Below are positions 25,026 through 33,365 of a DNA stretch of 64,000 bases, in pieces. The DNA lies in the NCBI GenBank assembly GCA_030220185.1, contig JASPKZ010007552.1, forward strand, positions 186,001 through 250,000, given 5' to 3'. The position numbers and the translations under genes are program-made. Each line of letters opens with the position of its first letter. Positions within the stretch are counted from its first letter, which is position 1. The notes under the pieces are model-generated. The model worked only from the letters and a program-made list of their open reading frames with translations, did no database searches and was not told the DNA's origin. Source of the stretch: Diploptera punctata. Lineage: Eukaryota > Arthropoda > Insecta > Blattodea > Blaberidae.

Positions 25026-26082
25026 AATAAAATGTCAATTGATTTCACGACAGCAATGATTATGTAGTTTCGTAGGAACTTCTTAAATTGAGACTTGAAT
25101 TTGCTCTTCGTAATCCTAGGTAATACATCTAAAACATATATTAGACCCCTTGGTCTTGTATAACTTGTGATTTTGTAATCATAATACTTTTGTTTTCTCT
25201 AAGATTAAATTGTCAAATATAAAGTAGACATTACTAAACATAATTAAAAATATATAACGGCTGTCGAAAAGAAAGCATGGTCGACACTACTTTTACTGCT
25301 CATCATGAGTTTATTATTAACAATAAATTATAACTAAGAGTTTTCTTAGTTGGCACCCTGATTTGTTTATCATGTAATGTAAACTCCAAATCAGTATCAC
25401 AAAGAAATTCAGCTGCAAGTTAAAAAAACGAACTATTCATTTGTAAATAGTGAATGTCGTGTTTGCATAATTACTTAAATATTCTCTGACTACCACCAAT
25501 GAAAAATTTAAATATTTACCGTAAATCTGGGCATTATTCATAGTTAGTATTTTATTTACGCTCATTAACAGTTAAGTTGATTAGCGTCGCAATTCAAAAC
25601 TGAGCATAAAGATGATGAATTTTTTTTTTCAGATGCAGTTTTCTTCAGGCTTGAAGATAAACGACTTATAGTTCTGTAATGAAGAGTTAAATGAAACATG
25701 TACAAAAGTAATGAGGAGTTAAATAACATCAACCCCGAGTCTTAAAACTACGGTATTCGACCAACGGCTATAATTTCTTTCCGAAGGAATACATATTCAC
25801 GAATTTACGCTCTGAAAAATTAATCAATCCCGGCCAAACAATATTTACTAGAGTTGTATTGTGTGATATATCGTATAATAGTACTGAATGAAAGTAATTG
25901 TTGAAATGTTGTTATTATTTTAAAATGTAGGATAATAGGTTGAGGTGACCATACTAAGATTTCCTAATTATGTAAAAGGTATCGTTTAGAACAGCGGTGA
26001 CCAACTTACTTTCGTTGCGGAAGATCACTCTTCCCTGCACGTGTGCACGACGGAAGAGCAGAACGCTCAAATGTAATATATA
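25023..26082. other. Unassigned AT-rich sequence
   Basis: Nothing recognised before the foldback elements. Confidence 0.4.
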
Positions 26083-26562
26083 ATAAATAGTTTTAAAAAA
26101 CTAAAACAGCACGCTTTATTAGAAAACCGAACTCAAAATGAAAAATAATTTTAATTTCCAACACGCTTGGGATAAATCTAAAGTGGTCAACAAAAAAATC
26201 ATCTCCAACACATATAGAATAAAACTAGAATTATCAACAAAAAGAAAATAATTTTACCATCAAAAGCGTGGGGTGCTCTATATCAATTAATATATTTGAT
26301 AATAAACAGATATTGGTAAAAGTAAAGTATCTAAGAAGAACATGTAAAAATCATAATCACCCCACGCTTTTGATGGTAAAATTATTTTCTTTTTGTTGAT
26401 AATACTAGTTTCATTTTACATGTGTTGGAGATGATTTTTTTTTTGTTGACCACTTTAAATTTATCCCAAGCGTGTCGGAAATTAAAATTATTTTTCATTT
26501 TTGAGTTCGGTTTTCTAATAAAGCGTGCTGTTTTAGTTTTTTAAAACTATTATTTATTTTTT
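26083..26562. repeat. Foldback element F1
   Basis: Inverted arms of about 195-205 bp (26083-26277 and 26358-26562) around an 80-bp loop. Arms carry CAGCACGCTTTATTAGAAAACCGAA, CACGCTTGGGATAAA, GTGGTCAACA and CCATCAAAAGCGTGGGG. The loop contains TATTGGTAAAAGTAAAG and GTAAAAATCAT in this orientation. It is the first module of a composite that continues with a tRNA-Tyr-like gene and a 165-bp array. Confidence 0.9.
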
Positions 26563-26672
26563 TACTTTTTAGTTTTAATAATTTACAGAATAAGATAAGA
26601 ATGTAAATATCTTTCAATTCCATAATATTGCAGTATGAGCTGAAAGTATTACTCTTCTAAAAAAAAATTCCT

Positions 26673-26764
26673 CCCCAGCCGGATTCGAACCAGCGACCTA
26701 TAGATTACTGAAATTATATACCACTAGATCACCGCTCTACCAACTGAGCTCTTACAACGATTGA
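26673..26764 (-). pseudogene. tRNA-Tyr-like gene with intron-like insert, copy 1
   Basis: The minus strand has the D arm AGCTCAGTTGGTAGAGC, an anticodon-arm region interrupted by about 17 extra bases (TGGTATATAATTTCAGT), and an intact T arm GCTGGTTCGAATCCGGC with an exact B box. Insects carry an intron at this position in tRNA-Tyr. The sequence to either side does not pair into a seven-base acceptor stem, so it is a tRNA-derived module rather than a functional gene. Confidence 0.7.
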
Positions 26765-26804
26765 CTAAAAAGTCGATAAGTCCGTAACCTATTATACCAG
26801 TTTT

Positions 26805-27625
26805 AATTTTTTTGATTTTCTATGATTCTGGCCAGGAATTTAGAAATAAAATATGAAATTATTGTAGTGCCACGGGTCCTTTACAAGTATACAAAGTTTC
26901 AAGTCGATCCAATGTATCTAAGTGGATGAAAATCGTGTTCAAAGATTCCGTTAAATACATACAAAGACACTTTTTTTTTATTTTCTGACGATTCTAGCCT
27001 GGATTTTAGAACATAAATATGAAATTATTGTATTGTCACGGGTTCTTTACAAGTATACAACGTTTCAAGTCTATCCTATGTACTAAGTGGGAAAAAATCG
27101 TGTTCAAAGATTCCGTTACATAAATACAAAGACACTTTTTTTTTATTTTCTGACGATTCTGGCCAGGATTTTAGAAAATAAATATGACATTATTGTATTG
27201 TCACGGGTTCTTTACAAGTATACAAAGCTTCAAGTCTATCCTATGTCTCTAAGTGGGAAAAAATCGTATTCAAAGATTCCGTTACATAAATACAAAGACA
27301 CTTTTTTGACTTTCTGATGATTCTGGCCAGGATTTTAGAAAATGAATATGAAATTATTGTATTGTCACGGGTTATTTACAAGTATACAAAGTCTCAAGTC
27401 TACCTATGATTCTAAGTGGGTGAAAATCGTGTTCAAAGATTCCTTTACATAAATACAAAGACACTTTTTTTGATTTTCTGATGATTCTGGCCAGGATTTT
27501 AGAAAATAAATATGAAATTATTGTATTGTCACGGGTCCTTTACAAGTATACAAAATTTCATGTCGATCCAATTATTTTAAGCGGGTGAAAAACGCGTTGA
27601 AAAATTCAGTTACATAGGTAGATAT
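26805..27625 (+). repeat. 165-bp tandem array, five units
   Basis: The landmark GATTCTGGCCAGGA recurs at 26824, 26990 (altered), 27155, 27319 and 27483, a spacing of 164-166 bp. Other fixed points per unit are TATGAAATTATTGTA, CACGGGT.CTTTACAAGTATAC and GATTCCGTTACATAAATACAAAGACAC. Open frames in the array are not genes. Confidence 0.95.
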
Positions 27626-27665
27626 ATATATATATATATAGATAGATAGATAGATAGATAGATAC
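27621..27665. repeat. (TA)n(GATA)n at the composite's end
   Basis: Follows the last 165-bp unit and precedes ACAGGTCAAGCTAATATAAA, the block that closes each composite unit. Confidence 0.9.
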
Positions 27666-27693
27666 AGGTCAAGCTAATATAAAGCGTGTAATA

Positions 27694-28165
27694 AGTAATA
27701 GTTTTAAAAAATTAAAATAGCACGCTTTATTAGAAAACCGAACTCAAATATGAAAAATAATTTTATTTTCCACCACGCTTGGGATAAATTTAAAGTGGTC
27801 AACAGAAAAATCATCTCCTACACATATAGAATAAAACTAGAATTATCAACAAAAATAAAATAATTTTACCATCAAAAGCGTGGGGTGCTCTATATCTATT
27901 AATATACAGATATTGGTAAAAGTAAGGTCTCTAAGAAGAACATGTAAAAATCATAAAAAGCACCCCACGCTTTTGATGGTAAAATTATTTTCTTTTTGTT
28001 GATAATTTTAGTTTCATTCTATATGTGTTGGAGATGATTTTTTTGTTGACCACTTTAAATTTATCCCAAGCGTGGTGGAAAATAAAATTATTTTTCATTT
28101 TTGAGTTCGGTTTTCTAATAAAGCGTGCTGTTTTAGTTTTTTAAAACTATTATTTATTTTTTATT
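27694..28165. repeat. Foldback element F2
   Basis: Second copy of the foldback, arms 27694-27892 and about 27960-28165. The loop has the same orientation as F1. It starts right after the closing block of the first composite unit, so the units are head to tail. Confidence 0.9.
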
Positions 28166-28270
28166 TTTTAAGTTTTAATATTTTACAGAATAAGATAAGA
28201 ATGTAAATATCTTTAAATTCCATACTATTGTAGCATGAGCTAAAAGTATTACTCTTCTAAAAAAAAAACT

Positions 28271-28360
28271 CCCCAGCCGGATTCGAACCAGCGACCTATG
28301 GATATACTGAAATTGTGTGCCACTAGTTCACCGCTCTACCAGTTGAGCCCTTACAACGAT
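28271..28360 (-). pseudogene. tRNA-Tyr-like gene with intron-like insert, copy 2
   Basis: Same position relative to F2 as the first copy to F1. T arm and B box GGTTCGAATCC intact. The D arm reads GGCTCAACTGGTAGAGC, with two changes. Insert reads TGGCACACAATTTCAGT. No acceptor stem. Confidence 0.7.
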
Positions 28361-28404
28361 TGACTAAAAAGTCGAGAAGTCCGTAAACTATTATACCAGT
28401 TTCA

Positions 28405-28928
28405 ATTTTTTTGATTTTTTGATGATTCTGGCCAGGAATTTAGAAATAAAATATGAAATTATTGTAGTGTCACGGGTCCTTTACAAGTTAACAAAGTTTC
28501 AAGTCGATCCAATGTCTCTAAGTGGGTGGAAATAGTGTTCAAAGATTCCGTTACATAAATGCAAAGACACTTTTTTTTCCTGATTACTCTGGCCAGGATT
28601 TTAGAAAATGAATATGAAATTATTGTATTGTCACGGGTTATTTACAAGTATACAAAGTTTCAAGGCGATCCAATGTTTCTAAGTGGGTGAAAATCGTGTT
28701 CAATGATTCCGTTACATAAATAGAAAGACACTTTTTTTGATTTTCTGATGATTCTGGCCAGGATTTTAGAAAATAAATATGAAATTATTGTATTGTCACG
28801 GGTCCTTTAGAAGTATACAAAATTTCAAGTCGATCAATTATTTGAAGTGGGTGAAAAACGCATTGAAAATTCAGTTACATAGATAGATAGATAGATAGAT
28901 ACAGGTCAAGCTAATATAAAGCGTGTAA
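28405..28928 (+). repeat. 165-bp tandem array, three units, with (GATA)n end
   Basis: Units mark at 28424, 28582 and 28750. The array ends with GATA units (28880-28901) and the closing block ACAGGTCAAGCTAATATAAA. Confidence 0.9.
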
Positions 28929-28932
28929 TATT

Positions 28933-29405
28933 AAACAATAGTTTAAAAATCTAAAACAACACGCTTTATTAGAAAACCGAACTAAAAAATTAAAAATAAT
29001 TTTAATTTCCAACACGCTTGGGGAAGAAATTAAAGTGGTCAACAAAAAAATCATCTCCAACACATCTAGAATAAAACAAGAGTTAATTACAAAAAAATAA
29101 TTTTACCATCAAAAGCGTGGGATGCTTTTTATGGTTTTTACTTTTTCTTCTTAGAGACTTTACTTTTACCAATATCCGTTTTTTATCAAATATAAGTATT
29201 AATTGATATAGAGCACCCTACGCTTTTGATATTAAAATTACTTTTTTTTTTGTAGATAACTAGTTTTATTTTAGATGTTTTGGAGATAATTTTTCTGTTG
29301 ACCACTTTAATTTTATCCCAAGCGTTTTGGGGAAAACAAATATTTCTCATTTTTTAGTTCGGTTTTCTAATAAAGCGTGTTGTTTTAGTTTGTTTAAACC
29401 ATTAT
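28933..29405. repeat. Foldback element F3, loop in opposite orientation
   Basis: Third foldback, following the closing block of the second composite. Arms match F1/F2, but the loop between about 29126 and 29215 is the reverse complement of the F1/F2 loop (CTTTACTTTTACCAATATC here against GATATTGGTAAAAGTAAAG there). No tRNA-like module or 165-bp array follows. Confidence 0.85.
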
Positions 29406-29835
29406 TTATTTTTATCTTCTATAGGGTTATTGACCAATTTTTTAAAGAAATCAAAATAATATAATTAGAAATTTAGTTAGAAAAAAAAGGAATAAGATTA
29501 GATGCCTACTACCGTCTTCCTCAACTATCTAAAATTTTCGTTGATTTCACTCTAGTCCTTTCATCTTCTGGAGTCGTTATAGTAGTATTGAATTAACTGT
29601 AGGCCTATGTCTAATAGAGGGTTTTGCTTATAGGCACATTTTCGTTGAGAATGTTTATATTCTTGGCCTTCTTGATAATTTCGATTTCTTGTAAAATGTT
29701 AATTTTGTGTTTGTTTTCTCTGTGTATAATTGACATTGTATTATCGATATTGTTGAAACTGTGGCCGCTTTCTGAAATGTGTTTAGCGAAATTTTATTTA
29801 ATTGTTAAAGGAGAAGGCAAATCAAATTACGCTGT
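29406..29835. other. Unassigned sequence
   Basis: The open frame at 29624-29896 has no recognised domain in its first part and only reaches the transposase fragment in the wrong frame. Confidence 0.35.
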
Positions 29836-30076
29836 TCACCAGGTTGAATCCAATCGAAAATGTATGGGCCAAGATGAAAATAGAGAGGAACTCTAATTGG
29901 CCTGCAGATGCACGAAAAACGAAAGATGACTTATGGGCACAAATTAAAGACGCCTGGGATGCTCTAGCCGATCGTCCACGTGCCTGTAGAAATTTGATTG
30001 CATCAATGTCCCCCAGATTGAGGGCGGCAATAAATGCTGAGGATTCATACATCCGATATTTATTTTGTTTTTGTTA
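29836..30076 (+). pseudogene. Tc1-like transposase C-terminal fragment
   Basis: The frame reads TRLNPIENVWAKMK, the catalytic glutamate block of Tc1-like (DDxE) transposases, followed by about 60 residues typical of the family's end (DLWAQIKDAWDAL, LIASMSPRLRAAI) and a stop at 30074-30076. Everything upstream of the glutamate block is missing. The preceding 30-40 residues of the open frame are unrelated, so the start codon is not meaningful. Confidence 0.75.
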
Positions 30077-30239
30077 AAGTTTTTTATTTTAGAATATATT
30101 ATTTTCTTTCTTCATTTAATTATTAGAAGGTTTTGATTTATGTGTTTTGTGTGTGCATTAAATCCATAAAACTCAAATATAAAATTAAATATGAAACTAT
30201 ATTACAGGCGAAATGCTATCCTAACATTCAGTAAAAAAA

Positions 30240-30318
30240 AGTAGAACGGGAATCGAACCCGTGAAATTACGAACGCAGATTTTGTGTGTTAAACCTCTCG
30301 ACCACGGAAACACACAAA
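30240..30318 (-). pseudogene. tRNA-like sequence (Ser/Leu-like head)
   Basis: The minus strand has CGTGGTCGAGAGGTTTAAC (A-box region of Ser/Leu tRNAs) and a perfect five-pair T arm ACGGGTTCGATTCCCGT with exact B box GGTTCGATTCC, then eight T residues that would end Pol III transcription. No acceptor stem pairs. It is a tRNA relic or SINE head. Confidence 0.45.
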
Positions 30319-30541
30319 GGCAATCTCTCTCTTTTATGTTACTTGAGTGCGCACTGCGTTAACTAGCAAACAACACAGTACAATTACTGGAAACGTGTTA
30401 ATGTGAATAAGGCTTCTGCGAGTGATCACGAAGTTCCCCGATCGCTTGATAGAATCTAGAGATGACTCTTTTTTTTTTGTCTAAGGGTGTACATGTACTT
30501 CATTTTATAATATAGGACTATATTGCACAATATATGTAATG

Positions 30542-30546
<5 letters not shown>

Positions 30547-30580
<34 letters not shown>
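30547..30580. repeat. (TA)n microsatellite
   Basis: About 17 TA units, with a further AT-rich run at 30613-30638. Confidence 0.9.
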
Positions 30581-30586
<6 letters not shown>

Positions 30587-30777
30587 TTTTCAACTGGACT
30601 CCTGTCCCCATTATATATAAAATATATATATATATTCATGGATATATTACATGCAATCAATGCTGGTGATACCACATAGTTTGACAACATTTGTATTAAA
30701 CAATTTTACATTATGTACTTACATACAAATATATTTTGGGTAGTCGAAATACATGGGAGACTATATACATATATGTA

Positions 30778-31779
30778 ATATATAAAAATGTTTGTTTGTT
30801 TGTTTGTTCGTTCGTACTTTATGCGCGGCCATGCCATTAATCCGATTGTGACGGGTTTTTTGCAAAATGTTCAGGAGATTCCTGAGATGAACATAGACTA
30901 TAAGAGAGTTGTTATACTCAACTCATACAACCTTAAAAAAAACACCCTTTGTAGTGAAAAACGTGAAAAGTCCCTGTATTTACCCTTAAATGGCTTACGC
31001 TGCCTAAACCATAACAAATACACAAAATTAATGTACACAGAATTGAATATCTCAAAAAACTCTACAAAAAGTCCACGACAGCATATGTTTTTCTTTTACA
31101 GATAACACACAATAGCCATTTTTGTTTTTCATTGAAGCCAAGGAGATCGGGATAAGTAGATTCCTGGGCAAGCATATTCTGTCACACCATTCATTTGATT
31201 GTCATGCGGCTTTTTGCAAAATGTTCAGAATTTTCCCGGAAGGTTTATAGGATATAAGACAGTTTCAATACTCAAGATCTTTACCCTTAAACATCACCCT
31301 CTGTAATGAAAAATCGTGAAAAAATGTCGCTTTTTGTAAACTTAAATGGCTTACACTACCTAAACCATAACAAATACACAAACGTATTGTACACAGAATT
31401 GAATATCTCAAAAACTTCTACAGGAAAGTCCGCGACAGCATCTGTTTATCTTCTACGGATAACTCACAATAACCGTTTTTGTCTTTCATTGATGCCAAGA
31501 AGATCGGGATATGTAGATTCCCGGGCAAGCATAGCAGCGCACGGCGGATATTCTTTTATGGATAACTCAAAATAAGGAATTTTGTTTTTTGGCTCATTTA
31601 TGCCAAGTACATCGGGATGCGTAAATTCCCGGGCAACACCGAGTAATCAGCACGGGGTATCTAAAAATAATGACGATATAAATTTATGTTTATTTTTCCT
31701 TTTAGTTATTCAACTAAATGCAAACACACGTAATTTATTTAGGTGTAGCAGCGCACGCCTGTTATTATCTAGTATATAT
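30778..31779 (+). mobile_element. Family H repeat, copy 2
   Basis: Starts TATAAAAATGTTTGTTTGTTTG then TACTTTATGCGCGGCCAT, ends GCGCACGCCTGTTATTATCTAGT. The left half occurs twice (second start near 31188), so part of it is duplicated within the element. The open frames at 30788-31105 and 31306-31575 are translations of repeat sequence shared with other copies in other frames. Confidence 0.75.
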
Positions 31780-32109
31780 CCATCCATAGTAATTCTGTCC
31801 GAGGGCAGATCCTTCATTGCAATCATAACATTTTCATGCTATGCTTTGCAGCTTTACTAGGGAATTATAGGTGTGGTGACTTCCTGTTGCTTTCCACACC
31901 GCTGAAGGATGATGATGATAATGATAAGGATGATGATGATGGCCGGATGATTTTCGAGGACCGTTGGGTCTTAAGTTTCCTGACATTTGTCTTACAGGTG
32001 AGGAAAAAACCCGAAAAAACCTCACCCAGGTGCCTGTCCCGACCGGGGATCGAAACCGGGCCCGCTGCGTGATAAGGCAGCACCCTACCTCGAGACCACA
32101 GCGGTGGAC
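31780..32109 (-). mobile_element. tRNA-headed SINE, family 1, copy 3, with target duplication
   Basis: Complete copy bounded by the 11-bp duplication CTAGTATATAT (31769-31779 and 32110-32120). This fixes the family's ends: GTCCACCGCTGTGGTCTCG.. at the 5' end and ..ACTATGGATGG at the 3' end. Internal (GATGATAAT)n near 31908-31945. B box reads GGTTTCGATCC, slightly altered. Confidence 0.95.
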
Positions 32110-32220
32110 CTAGTATATATATGTATATAGTAGCCACTAGAGGGCAGTGAGACTCTGTTCTCGCTACCTCTCGTGATAGAGAATATATATAGAAAAATAA
32201 ATGTTTTTGCTGGGATTATC

Positions 32221-32263
32221 TGGATGGCGTAATCGGTAGCGCACTGAAGTATTTTCTTTTCAG

Positions 32264-32300
<37 letters not shown>
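32221..32300 (+). repeat. Partial tRNA-like head followed by (TA)n
   Basis: GGATGGCGTAATCGGTAGCGC resembles the 5' half (A box) of a tRNA. It is cut off and followed by a TA microsatellite (32267-32300). Probably a truncated SINE head. Confidence 0.4.
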
Positions 32301-32303
<3 letters not shown>

Positions 32304-33365
32304 AAATTAAATATTCACGCGGAAAATGTGCTAGAAATGTGCTGTCGATTCTCTTCTTTTTCTTACTATGTGGCCACTTCCTTTCACGTGTGTTGTGTTA
32401 TTTGACTAGGAGGGTGCCTCTGGCAAATACTGTGTTTTTTAAATGATCGGACACCTTCAGTAGTCGTTGACCGAATGAATAATCTGGCAACCATGTTACT
32501 ACTGGTAAGAGAACTATCCCTTCATTGCCTTCCTCATTAAACTGATAGGCGCCAGATGCCTAGAAGGTCCTTGGCCTACAAGCCAGCTGCTGGCCTCATA
32601 TCCACATATATTCACTATGGTGAATAATCATCCACCATTATATATGTGATATGTGGTCAAAATGACGGTTCCCCAAATGATACAACTGGTTTTCACAACT
32701 TGGAGCCGCTACTTATTGCAGCTATCCGAACTATCATGATGTTGAGTTGGGACTGTCCGAAACTCCATAAGAAAATTTCTTCCCCAACGAGGATCGACCC
32801 AGAGTCACTCTCGTAGCACCATGCTTCAAACCGTTTAGTTATGCGGTTATGCGGTGCAACCACAAGTTTATAAATACAGTGGGCATTTATCATAAAATGA
32901 AACACAAATTAATCTTATAATATTCATATATTAAAGAATTTAAACTAACATTAAACAATCTACTTTACATTAACTACGATAAAGTTACATAATTAAACCT
33001 AACTACACACTGTGTTAGCACAAGTTACTATTTACAATTATTAACGTTAATCTAAGTGCAGACACATACCAAGAAGATGTATTTATGACGTTGCTTAAAA
33101 TTATTCACGGGTTTAATGAGAAGTGACACTGAAATGAATTGATTCAACACAACATAATTACTGTTACACACAGAAGATAAGTATAATGTTGGCACATAAA
33201 AACATTGGCGAAATAAGTCAGAAGATGTGCATACAGTACCTTGGTGATGTGGAAGTATCCAGATTATGGAGAAGGCGTTTTTTACAACATTCTAACTCCT
33301 CGTCCACGGAAATCCACAATTGTTAAGTCACAACGGTCGTGTGTGGGACAAATATTGTGATAAGC
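32301..33365. other. Unassigned sequence with a possible SINE relic
   Basis: A minus-strand segment around 32765-32860 carries GGGTCGATCCTCG, a weak B-box-like motif. Otherwise nothing is recognised before the satellite. Confidence 0.3.

Noticed and set aside
26673..26764. Functional tRNA-Tyr gene
   Set aside because: The acceptor stem does not pair, the anticodon region is altered, and the same module recurs inside a repeat.
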